A stretch of DNA of 64,000 bases from Benincasa hispida (taxonomy: Eukaryota > Streptophyta > Magnoliopsida > Cucurbitales > Cucurbitaceae): assembly GCF_009727055.1 (NCBI RefSeq), contig NC_052349.1, forward strand, positions 47,141,174 to 47,205,173. The letters are read 5' to 3'. The notes beneath the pieces were generated by a model. That model saw only the letters and a program-made list of their open reading frames with translations. It was not told the origin of the DNA and ran no database searches. The position numbers and the translations under genes are program-made. Shown here one piece after another: positions 1-10,700 of the stretch (within the stretch, counting starts at the first letter, position 1; each line of letters begins with the position of its first letter).

Positions 1-938
1 TCAACGGTGCAGGAAGTGGATTAGATGCAACATCAGCAGCAAAAGTTCGTCTGTGAACCTCCCGCAAAGCATGCAAGGAAAGCTGCCACAACAGTTCAAC
101 AAACCTGCACACAATTATGCAGCTCAAATTAATCTCTGTTTTTCGTTCACATGAATGTTATCCCAAACTGGGGTGTAAGTTTGACCCAAATTTTAGCATC
201 ATTTCTCGAACATGCTTAGATATAAGCAGTGTCTCTATGAGTAGTAATCGCTTTCCATAATTGACTCTATCCCCAAAGAACCCACGAGAAACTATTCTGC
301 AGAGCGGGAAATTACGAAAAGTAGTATAGCATCATCAACTGACCTCGGTCCACAGCACGTGGCAAGAGACGAAACCCTCGAATTACTCCTGGGTAATGCA
401 CCTTGAGATTCAAGCTCACTGATAATCCCTTGCACGACCTAAAAAAATATTCCACCAACCAGTAACCTAAATTAATCCGAAAAGTAAAGTTAAAATCGAA
501 ATTCGAAATACCTCCATCCATCACACCAATTCACCAGAATTCAACAAGGAGACCAAAAATTATACCTTCCGGAAGTCCCTCGATTGCGCGGAATCGAAGA
601 TAGGCCAAACCTTATCGAAATCCTGGCAAGATCCCAAAAAGAAACCAGCAGATCGGAAGGAATTGGAAACCGAAAATAGCAGTAAAAAGGGAATTAAACA
701 AAGAGAATAAAGGAAATGTTACTTTGGCGGATTGAACAGGTCCTCGGAGGGAAGATAGAATGAAGTAGAGGAGCTGTTCGCCGAGTTTTGGATTGGAGTG
801 ACGGAAAAGGCCAACTCGAGGGGTGCCGTTGGAAGCTCCGACGCCGATAACCGCCGGATCGAGACCTAAAAGCAAACAGTTAGTGTACATTGCACTTTCG
901 AGCTCAATCTCCCTCTCCTTCTCCCTGTCCATCGTCAT
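1..938 (-). CDS. AUG6: HAUS augmin-like complex subunit 6, 5' part (four exons, runs off window start)
   Basis: Augmin binds existing microtubules and recruits gamma-tubulin for branched nucleation in the plant spindle and phragmoplast; this is its subunit 6. Coding exons read on the minus strand are 938-723, 622-566, 438-344 and 104-1, with GT donors and AG acceptors at every junction (introns of 100, 127 and 239 bp). Exon 1 encodes 72 residues including [15 protein letters not shown] and [19 protein letters not shown]; exon 2 starts [17 protein letters not shown]; exon 3 covers [17 protein letters not shown] and ends in a split Arg codon completed by exon 4 ([21 protein letters not shown]). 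These match the conserved N-terminus of plant AUG6 as I know it. I chose the ATG at 938; a second in-frame ATG lies at 932. The rest of this roughly 700-residue protein is outside the window. Confidence 0.93.
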
Positions 939-956
939 CACCAACTGAAACCAAAC

Positions 957-965
957 CTCTCTCTC

Positions 966-998
<33 letters not shown>
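957..998 (-). repeat. GA/CT microsatellite in the AUG6 leader
   Basis: CT dinucleotides run nearly unbroken for about 40 bp just upstream of the AUG6 start codon. Read on the gene strand this is a GA-rich 5' leader or core-promoter element, common in plant housekeeping genes. Its role in expression is inferred. Confidence 0.75.
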
Positions 999-2985
999 AG
1001 ATTTCTTGCTTGCTTTCTCTTAGGTTTCTTCTCTGGTCTCTCTCTTCCCTTTTGCGTCTGCACGATTCCGAAAGGTTTTTTTATTTTTTTATTTTTTCTT
1101 TTGAAGAAAAAAAAACAGATAAATATTATTTGAATCTTAAATTGCATCTTGGTCCTTCAAATTTTTGAATTCTATCTTTTTAGTCTCTCTATCTTTAAAA
1201 AAAAAAAACATTTTTTTTTGTCATCCTTAAAATAAGTGTATTTAATCTTGAATTTTCAAAATATATCTTTTTAATTTTTAAGATTTAAATAATAAATTTC
1301 AAAGATCTCAAAAGTTTTTTTATTATTTTAAATGATTATAGGATATTTTGAATTAGAAAAATAGATATATAATTATAAAAAATATTTTTCTAATTTAAAA
1401 ATAATAAAATAAATGAGTGTACGGACATTTTAAATAAATTTTAAAAAGTTCAAGGACTATAAAAATATATTTTGATAATTTAAGAACAAAATATACATAT
1501 TCTTAAAAACTTGAGGACTACAAATATATATTTTAAAAACTCAAAAATCAAACACACATATTTTTCTATGAGGAATTTTCAAAAATAGAAAAAGAAGTGA
1601 AACTATTTACACGAAATAGTAAAATTCTAATATTCTTTTATAGAGGTCGATGGAAATCTACGATGTCTATCATGATGGAAACTAATAGAAGCCTTCATTG
1701 ATAAATGCTGATAGAAGTATCAGTATCTATCAGTTTTTTTTATTATTATTATTTATGTAAATAGTTTGACATTTTTTTTATCTGTGAAAATTTTACTTTT
1801 CTAACCTCAAGGACTATAAAGATAATATTCTCATATTTAAATTGCAATCCTAGTCATGAAATTTGTTTGTGTATTTAACACATCTTTTAAGCTTTAAAAA
1901 GTATCTTACAATTTTATTTTTTTTCTTTTTTTGTATCTAATAGGTCGACTCTACAAATGTCTAGTACATTATTAAATTTTCATCTACTAGGTCTCTAACA
2001 TATTTGACAATCATAGATTAATAAATTTACATAAAATTAAATATCATGTCTAATACGAATGTATGTTCTTAATATTTTGTGTTTAATAAGTTTGTGAATT
2101 TTAAAAATATCAAGTAGGTATATAACTTATCTTACACAAAATCAAAATTTATATAGGTGGGTTACATGCATAATTGAAATATCGAGAATATTAATTTTTT
2201 GTTCAAGGAATTTGATTCTAACTCCATTACTACAAAATATGTTCTTCTAAGAACAACAAATGCAACGATGAAAATTTGAATATCTAACATTTAAAAATGA
2301 ATAATAGATGTTTTAATCACCGAATCATATTTATGTCGGCTATACTTCTTAATCTACTACAAATCACGTATGATTCTTAAATAATATCATTATTGTGTTA
2401 CGAAAAATATATTTTTTACAACTGTTACGAAAAATATTAAACTTATATTAGAGTTAATAATAATGTTTTATTCAATACAAAATTAAAATTTTATAAATCT
2501 ACTGTGGGTATAGTCTTAAAACTACAAAGCGGCTGGTGAGAAACATATGAATGGGAGAGAAGTTGTTTAAAAGAAATTTGTAGTTTTAACATGGTAGGGA
2601 CTTGATGATTTCTATAATTGTGAAAGTTGCCCAAATTTGAAAAATCTTGGGGCAGTTATGTCAATTGGGGAAAGCTGGTGGGGTGGTTTTGGTGATTAAA
2701 GAAAGTGTGTGGGCCCGGGAAATAAACAAGACTTCGGATGTCAATTTTTCTTTTCTTTTTCTTTTTTTGAAATGATGGGAGAGGCGATGCTAACGCTAAC
2801 GTGCGCCCAAGTTGTCTTCTTGACACTGTATCAAAACGCTGTCGTTTCGATTTGGTGCTAGGCTGTAAAGCTGGTCTGATGTCTATACTTTATTTTTTTA
2901 TTTTTTTTTACATTTTGTTTCATGATTTAACTATATTCAAATTGACTCATTTATTTTGATTTTAATACTTCTAAAGTGTATGTAT
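999..2985. other. AT-rich intergenic DNA upstream of AUG6
   Basis: No coding gene is supported. The stretch probably includes the AUG6 promoter at its left end, poly-A/T runs, and the small inverted-repeat element at 1600-1767. Nothing else recognisable was found. Confidence 0.6.
1600..1767. repeat. Small inverted-repeat element containing GATAGAAGTCTATCA-type motifs
   Basis: It begins AAACTATTTAC and ends GTAAATAGTTT, which are inverted copies of each other. Between them are degenerate palindromic units (TAGAAG, CTATCA, GATAGA). The same ends and interior recur at 48709-49674, so it is a dispersed repeat, probably a MITE. Confidence 0.55.
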
Positions 2986-3289
2986 AAGGCCTGTTTGATG
3001 ATAATTTGTTTTTTATTTTTTGTTTTTGAAAATTAAGTCTATAGATACTACTTCTATTTCTTCATTTGTTATCTACTTTTCATCGATGGTATAAAAAACT
3101 AAGCCAAATTTTGAGAAAAAAAAAAAAGTAACTTTCAAAAAGTTTTTTATAAAAAAAATTTGACTAAGAATTTAATCATTGTAATTAAGAAAAATACAAA
3201 TCATTATAAAAAAAAATATGAATGAAATAAGCTTAATTTTCAATCACAACCACACAAAAAAAAATCATATGGTTACCGAACGAAGCCTA
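2986..3289. mobile_element. MITE, 304 bp (family M1)
   Basis: The left end (AAGGCCTGTTTGATGATAAT) and the reverse complement of the right end (TAGGCTTCGTTCGGTAACCAT) are similar, and both lead into TTGAAAATTAAG. The interior contains CTAAGCCAAATTTTGAGA and CAAATCATTATAA, which recur in copies at 40525-40813 and 47705-48193. It is non-coding; a non-autonomous DNA transposon is the best reading. No clear target duplication was identified. Confidence 0.65.
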
Positions 3290-3700
3290 AATATTTATAT
3301 TTTCAACTTTTGGTCATTTTAATCTACCAATTAAAAATATATATGATGCACGTGGCCTAAAATGTTTATGACTTAATTTTTATGATAAAAGTTAAATTTA
3401 AACTTTTTACCCTATAAAAGATCTAACAAAAAAATCCCCTTATTTTCTAAACTATTTTAAATTCGATATACATATGTTAATTACAATGTAGGAAAACTAC
3501 ATAAAAACATGAAAAAAATTTATATTGAAGACATTAGAAAAATGCAAAAGAATTACTATCATTCAAAGAGAGGAACTAAAAAGGACATAATATAAATAAA
3601 GAAAGAAGTCAGTTGTGCAACTTTAACAAATTAAATAATATAATAAAATAATAGTATTTGGATATTTAAATCTAATATTGATAAAACTGAACTTTAACAA
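3290..3700. other. AT-rich intergenic, nothing recognised
   Basis: No open reading frame or repeat structure I can support is present between the MITE and the start of the LTR-like repeat at 3701. Confidence 0.5.
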
Positions 3701-5531
3701 TGTAATGACCCAATTTTCTAATATTGCTATAGGCCGCTACTACATGCATACTAATCATAAAACATATCTTTTACTCAATTCAAAATGAAAAGAAACAATT
3801 TATTAAAAATGAATCGATCGAATAAATTCATTTGTTTCAAATAACATAAAACACTTTTCAGGGTCCCTAAAAACATAAATTTAAAGTAAAATAAAATTAC
3901 TAAAAACTCCAAACATTTGACTATTAACAATGGTAACATGTTGATAAATCCAAGGCTTAAGTCGCTAATAAATCTCAAGCCTGATCAAAAGAAAATTTAT
4001 AATATTGAATTACTCAATTACTATAAAAACGTAGCAACAGTGATAAGTACGGGGTCGAACCATAGCTGTCAGGATCTAATCTTCTCTTAAGCTAAATTTG
4101 ACCATAAAAAGTAGTAAAAACAGGGTTTGGTTTGATTGATAAAATTTTAAAACATGCAGGAAATTAAAATGCAAGGGGTAAATGTAATTTAGGCTTGGAG
4201 TCTATCTAATAATTTATGAGTAAGAGGGAGAATTCTATGCAATTTCTTTCATGGAACTCGATAATTAAATAACGTTCAATTCCGTGTATGCACAAATACC
4301 TAATTGATACGATTTAACTAGTCTCCACAAAGGCCGACAACTAATTAAAGCAAAATGAATCAAGCGTCCTAATTCTCAATTAAGGTCGAAAAATCAATAC
4401 CCTAATTAAATTATATGCTCTTAATTCTACCGGGTTCTCGTTGATCATATAGAATTAAAAATCATATGCATTAAGAATGAGGATTCAATTGTGTGATTAA
4501 CTGACCGGATACCTTATTTAATTAACCAACATATTCTTCGAATCTAAATTAAACATACATTACTAAGACTCAAGTCCAGCCTATAAATTTAAGCATTCAC
4601 ATTCAATCTTTTGTCACTAAGGTGATTTCAGGCACGGACGAACACAAAGGAAGTGCGCAGACTTAAAATCAACTAGCTAAGACATGCAATTATGATAAGT
4701 TCGTCACTCCAACATATAAATGCAAATCTAAATTATAGCAAGATTCAAAGAAAGCATGAGATTGAAGAACGTAAAATTCAATCAAAGAAATCTCAAGAAA
4801 ATTACATTCAATCTCTTACTCGAGAAAATTAGATAGACTCACCTCTTAATCCATAGACAAATCAAGAAAGATCATCCAATCCGTCAATTACAACCCAAAA
4901 TTAAACATAAATCTAACCTATGAATACTGAAAATACAAAGGGAAAAGAAGAAAACCATGCATCTCCTCGGCCTCCATAAAAACCAGTCTCCTCCATAACC
5001 TGAAAATCGAAGAGATTATTTATAAAAGTCACAACGTTACAACCCGATGAATAGCGTTGTAACGATACCCTGTGTATGGGCTAAAGAAAGGTGTGACGGT
5101 TGGGAATCACGTAAAAAATCATAGCTTTGCAACGCTGCCCTGCATCTGCAGCTATTGCCATTCAACGTTGTGCGAGCATTGGGCTAAGGCATATAACGAA
5201 CATTGCAACGCTCTAATTAAGGGCGGTTTGTTTATTTCCACTCCTTTGAAGTTCAAATGCTCAAAAGGACCCCATTTAGCTCCAAACGCTCGTTCTATCT
5301 CTCAGATGCTCGGTACCTAGAAAATAAGACTATTAACACATAAAATCTATTAACGAGCCTAAATTAAGCTAGGAATAATAGTTTTTTTTTAGAGCTATCA
5401 TATGTAAAACATGAAAAATATGTGCAGAAGTGTCTGGTTGGTCCCATTGGCACAAACACATATTCTTCTTATCGTTCACCGATGTGTCCGACTCTTACCT
5501 GAAAACATATCATTATAAAGGATGAGTATAA
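3701..5531 (+). repeat. Interrupted LTR of the TGTAAYGACCC family
   Basis: It starts TGTAATGACCCAA, like the LTR at 41202 (TATAACGACCCGACC). Its later part (about 5400-5531: GGTTGGTCCC, CTTACCTGAAAACATA, GGATGAGTATAA) matches the corresponding part of the 41202 repeat (CTTACCTGAAACATAAACAT, GGGTGAGTATAA). About 1.4 kb of unrelated sequence (4000-5395) splits the two halves, and the repeat is cut at 5531 by the next LTR. Orientation is taken from the other copy. Confidence 0.5.
4000..5395. repeat. Unclassified insertion inside the 3701 LTR
   Basis: This segment has no counterpart in the related LTR at 41202, so it is probably a separate insertion. It holds GTACGGGGTCGAACC near 4050 and several imperfect copies of a CGTTGCAACG-type motif between 5030 and 5215. 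An open frame at 5072-5320 encodes 82 residues with no recognisable domain and is probably fortuitous. The insertion boundaries are approximate. Confidence 0.4.
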
Positions 5532-7473
5532 TGTTGGGTTTTATGTCTTAAAACTCGTGGCTTGTGAATAATTAAATTTATTCTGTTATCAATAAAGTTG
5601 TTATTGAGATTTATTCAAAGTTGTTATTGAATGTATGAATTGCTCATTTCATTTTAGAAATAACCTAAATCTAATAAACTAAGATCCATGGCTATTACAT
5701 GAGTATTTGGACTTTATGTGGAGACATAAGAGTGGATCAAGTTCGAGTAGATAGCCAAAACGATCTATAGTATACGGATAAGATTGGGTACCTTATTCTG
5801 AAAACACTATCAGATGCGACCCACTTTGTATTTAGTACAAACGATGTGATCTTGAATCGCTCATGTAGAGACATACGAGTGGAGGTATTCTGTGGAAAGA
5901 GTTTGTATAAAGACCAAATCAAGAAATAAGTCACTCTTACTACATTGATTACTGTATAAAACTGACTATTTCAAAACGATCACTTAGGTAACTTGACCTT
6001 AATCCTACTATGAATTTCTGTTTATTCAAGATTATCCTTAGATTTGCATGGGTGAGGGTTGACCCAATAGCGCCGGCTTAATAAGCCCCCTCATTTCAAA
6101 GGTAATACTGGATAGATAGTTGAGGACATAGGGTGTAAGCTGGAATTCCCTCCTACCTGCTTTTAGGGATAGTAGAGAGGTTGTTCCCTTAAGTGCTGGC
6201 TCTAGGTATTGAACAAGGGGCTCCACCCTCTCACTGGCCCAAGAGGGACTCGGTTTGATGATTGGATCACAAACCAATTGTTCATTAGAGAATCAATGGG
6301 ACTTAAGGAGCAAGATGTAATCCTGGGGTAAAACAACTTGTAACTCAGTCGTTATTACGAACAATTTGTGAAAGGTTGACTTATTGATTATAGTTATATC
6401 GAATGGACATAAATATATCTACAGTGGGGGGAGTGCAACTACTGAGCTTTAGTGGAGTGACCCGATAGTTAACGAATGTTGATTAATTCGGTTTAAAGAG
6501 TTTAGCCAATCAATATTAGATCTTAAAGCCCATGATCTGTAGGTCCATTAAGTCTCCCTACTAACTCATAAATGGACTAAACCTTAGAATAGAGTGATAA
6601 GAGAATTTGAAACGTTCAAATTCGAATTATGGAAATTGCTAATTATATGCGATATAATTAAACGTTTAATTATTGAATTGAACGTAATTGGAGAATTGGA
6701 AAATATTTGAATAAGATTTAGATATTAATTACATGAATAGATATTCATGTTTGAAATAGGTGTTAGATTAATTAAATAGATATTAAATTAATTAATTAAA
6801 TAAATTGATTAACTAATTGTTTAAAATTAATTATTAGAATTAATTTTGTTTAAAATTAATTAAATATTAATTTATTAATTATTGATTTAATATTTTAAAA
6901 TTACATTTCATTTTAAATTTGAAATAATTGATTTTGAATTAAAAAAATGTTTTTAAGGAAAAAAAAAATCTTAAAAGTGAGATTCCACAAAGTGGGTTTT
7001 TCCAACCTATTACACCTTTTCAATCCACTCAATTTATGGAGTCTTGGTATCAATTTCTCATCAAATTGAAGTGCATGTTAGTATTGTACAAAAGAAAAAA
7101 AAAACTTGCTGAGAAAATAAGATTGATGCAATTTTGATTTGGTTGAGAGCATTATTCTCTCAAGGACCATCATGCACTAAGACAAAAAACCAGTTTTCTT
7201 TCCAAAATTCCCTTCATTTCCTTTTCATTTTAGATCCCACAATCCAATCTAAGGTCCTGGAGGACAGTAAGGATTAAGGAAGATCAACTGGTGATCTACA
7301 AGATGTTGCAAAGGAAATTCGAGCTGGAATTGAAGATTTAAAGAGTTCATCAAAGGTATACTTCAGAAACTCTATTTCTTTAATATGAACATGCTTGCTT
7401 GATTGCTAAAGTTAATGGAATTAGAGTGTTTAAGATCCAAATTTCTTCCGCACGTTGATTGTCAACCCCAACA
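5532..7473 (+). mobile_element. LTR of a retrotransposon (family L1), plus strand, 1.94 kb
   Basis: It starts TGTTGGGTTTTATG and ends GTCAACCCCAACA, the TG...CA termini of an LTR, and is followed at 7476 by TGGTATCA, the start of a tRNA-Met-type primer binding site. It shares its beginning (AAAACTCGTGG, AATAAAGTTGTTATT) and end with the minus-strand LTR at 10701-12427 and with decayed copies at 34533 and 20030. Its middle (6640-6960) is extremely AT-rich. No gag or pol of this element follows. It interrupts the LTR at 3701. Confidence 0.75.
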
Positions 7474-7973
7474 ACTGGTATCAATATGAACATGTTTGCT
7501 TGATTGCTAAAGTTACTCTACGGTCGTTTAGTCAGTTACTAAGCATTAAAGCTTGATGAGCTAAACGATCGTCTAGTGCACGTGCATTAAACGACACCCG
7601 AGTATCCGATACTCATCGATTGCCTACCCCATCGTCTACACGACCCAATCAACTCTTGATCGTCTTCTTCCTCGAAGAACAGCAACTTTTGCACTAAACT
7701 TCTTCACGAACGACTCAAAACTCAAACTGACTTTGATTTACAGACTCGATAACAATTAATTATGCCCAAAAACATAAGGGCCTTTATAATTAACCGAAAA
7801 TGTAAAAGAATTAATCAAATTGAGGTTTCATCCCAGAAAACTCCATTAATCTGCACATCCACAAACAATTTAACAATTCAACAGAGAGTAGATATGTTGC
7901 ACCCACCGCGAATGCATATGCAATTCTTTGCATCAATGAAATTGGAATATCAGCAACTAGCTCTGATACCAAT
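7474..7973. other. Rearranged retroelement interior between two divergent LTRs
   Basis: TGGTATCA at 7476-7483 should open the interior of the 5532 element, but it is followed by about 33 bp (TATGAACATGTTTGCTTGATT onward) nearly identical to 7382-7414 inside the LTR itself. The sequence then switches at about 7518 to AACGATCGTCTAG-type motifs typical of the neighbouring minus-strand LTR. At the right, 7962-7973 is the reverse complement of a TTGGTATCAGA primer binding site belonging to the 7974-10072 LTR. The open frame 7762-8004 has no recognisable domain. Confidence 0.5.
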
Positions 7974-10072
7974 TGAAGGAATTCTTAAACAAGAGAATCT
8001 ATGAGCGGAAGCAGATCTTTCCGATTTCATTGTGACAGAATTACCACACATACATTCGAACAAACAGATATGCATTGTAACACTAATTACTAGCATGCTT
8101 TAACAAACAAAATACAAAAGACTGAGTAAATGTACCAGTTGAAGACTTTCTTCAATCAAACTCAGTCCAGCGGAAGCGAACTCCTCTACGTTCCTTATCG
8201 TCCAGTAAATAGTCGCCTACCAGCACCATGGTCGTCTACACGATCAGCAGCGCAAGAACCAACAACAACCGAGGACGACACCACCATTCGAAGCCCTCGA
8301 TATTCTCGAAGTGAGAATCCAAAGGGTGGAGTTTGATGGAATTGGTAGAGGGAAGGAGGAAAAGACGATCGTGTAGAACAAACAAGCAAGTGGGAAATAG
8401 CATAAGACTATCGTATAGTTGGGTGCTTGTCGTTTAGAAAAAGATACACGATCGTGTAGGTTTAGCTAAGCGATCGTTTAGGTCTGCTCGGCGCGCTAAG
8501 CGATCGTTTAGAAATTGCGGGTGATCGTTTAGTGCGCGGGTGTGCGATTGTTTAGGACGATGGGCGCTATTGCATAGACTCTCAATGCTAAACGATCGTG
8601 TAGATTCACACCGTGAGCAATTTTCCTTGCGTTCTTTTTTGTGTCACGCAAAATGAAAACAAGTTTCATTTTATTCTTCAGTTACAATAATTGAATTCGA
8701 ACTTCCCACTTGCGCATGATTCCGGAGAAATACTCGGCCAATTATCTCACAATCTCCTAATTAATTAATTAATATAATCATATTATATTCTTAACCTATA
8801 GTTTGATATCATATATCTACTATAGCGTTTTCTCCTCTACTTGATATAAATCATATCTATATCCAATTTCCTCCAAAACAATGTATCTCATATATTTAGT
8901 CAATTATATCATATATAATTAACCAGTTCAATTATATCATATATAATCGAACTCCCTCTTGTCAATTTGAACATTTCAAACTGATCCAAAAACTGATTCT
9001 CAACTTTATCTAAGCTACCAAGGGGACCTTATGGACCTATGGCTCGAAGTTTCAACAATTCGTGAATAGCTGACTAAACTCTTTAGCCACGAGATCCAAC
9101 ATTCGTTAACTGCGAGGCAGTTCACTAAAGACCAACAACTGAACTCTTCTTACCACAGATATATTTCTGTGTCTATCGGATATAACCAATCATGAGTACA
9201 ATAACCCTTCATAGATGCTCGTAAGTACAACTGGGCCAAATTACCATGTTGCCCCTATAGTTACATCTCACTCCTTAAGTACCACCGATCCCTCTAATGA
9301 ACAATACAACATATTCCAATTATGTGTGAACACCTCTCCGTGCAAGAGAATGTGTGTGGTGCCACATCGTTCAAGCCCTAGAATCAGCTCTTAAGGGAGC
9401 TATCTATCTACTTACCCCTGCTTCGGGGAAGGACTGAATTCCATCTTGTGTAGCTGAATTCCCAGCTCCCAAATCAGACGAATCTCCAAAGTGGTAGGTT
9501 TGAGTCGGCGAACTAGCCACTCGCACCCATACAAATCAAAGGACTACCTTCAATGGCAGGAGTTCCCAACTCACTCAGGATTGAGGTCATGTTACCTATG
9601 GTCATCCTAGTAAAGTGAAGTCTCTGTCATGAATGATGTTATATAACAAGACATTAACACTTCGTGGTTAGGTCTTATATAAACTCTTTGTATAGGATGC
9701 CCTCGCTCGCATGTCCCCTATACGAATGATCACGATTAGACCATCTGTGACAAGTCACAACACTTGTGACCATTCCACAAAGAGGGTCGCATTCGTAGCG
9801 TTGCCAGGATAAGGTTTCCCTCCTATATCCATATACTACAGACCATTTTGGTTATTGTTTAAGATAAGATCCACTTGTATGTCACCATATACATGCTTAA
9901 GTTACATAAAAATAACCAGGGATTTTAAGTTTAATGATTTGTGGTAAAGCAAATAAAATATTCAACTGAGCAAAATCAAGAAGTGAAGTAAAATATCATA
10001 TATTATCACAAGCGTTCGTAAAAACTGTTTACAAACTATAGGACACGAGACTTTAGGGCATCAACCCCAACA
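7974..10072 (-). mobile_element. LTR of a retrotransposon (family L2), minus strand, 2.1 kb
   Basis: On the minus strand it starts TGTTGGGGTTGATGCCC (10072) and ends TTCCTTCA (7974), followed by ATTGGTATCAGAGC, a tRNA-Met-type primer binding site. The 7974-8620 part carries at least six copies of CGATCGTKTAG (see findings). The 8900-9600 part reappears with small differences inside 22722-25945, so that repeat is a second copy of the family. Short frames at 8130-8389 are non-coding LTR sequence. Confidence 0.75.
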
Positions 10073-10687
10073 CATCACATGTATAAATAATTAAACACAT
10101 ACTGATAAGGACCAGTTTTGGCATTTTAAGTAAACAAAAGACCTAAATTATTACAAAAATAAGCAAAACTAGCTCCAAAACTTTTCTTTACCGCACGAAC
10201 CAACCCAAACCGAACCCAAACCACTTGAATCGGACCTTTAGAGCTTTAAAGGTGCCGAACCAGACCAAAATGGATTAAAGCGGACCTCTTAGACTCGAAT
10301 CGGTTGAACCGATTCACTTGAACCACCAGTTCGAGTTTGCGCCCGCTTTCTGGGCTGGGATGAGCAGCGTTGCAACGCTCTATGGGCAGTGTTGCAACAC
10401 TGCCTGACAGTGGCTTCAGTCTTCAGGTCTCGTTTTCTGTTGCTGACCACATTTGCTTCTTTCTTCAATTACATCCTAATTTCAACTTTAATGACTCCAA
10501 TAAAATTAAAGACATTTAAGCACATATTAAGGCTCATCAAACAAGATCCATTACAAGAATTACAACATAATTAAAGAAGAAAAAAATGCCAGAACTGAGA
10601 AAAACTATATTAGTTCATCATTTTTATACAACTTATGAAAAACATCCAACAAGCCAAAATGAACACAGATTGAGTGTTTAAATCATA
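10073..10687 (-). other. Interior leader of the 10701 retroelement
   Basis: This lies immediately downstream (minus strand) of the primer binding site at 10688-10700 and should be untranslated leader of that element. It contains two perfect palindromes near 10366-10402. No gag reading frame is visible before the sequence meets the LTR at 10072, so the element is truncated. Confidence 0.5.
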
Positions 10688-10700
10688 CTCTGATACCAAT
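10688..10700 (-). promoter_or_regulatory. Primer binding site (tRNA-Met type) of the L1-family element
   Basis: Read on the minus strand, ATTGGTATCAGAG directly follows the LTR terminus CTAACA. This is the usual plant copia/gypsy primer binding site, complementary to the 3' end of initiator tRNA-Met, and it fixes the LTR boundary and orientation. Confidence 0.75.

Noticed and set aside
5072..5320. 82-codon frame with several Cys and His residues (zinc-finger-like at first sight)
   Set aside because: Cys/His spacing (CICSYCHSTLCEHW) fits no known finger and the frame lies in a non-coding repeat with GTTGCAACG motifs.
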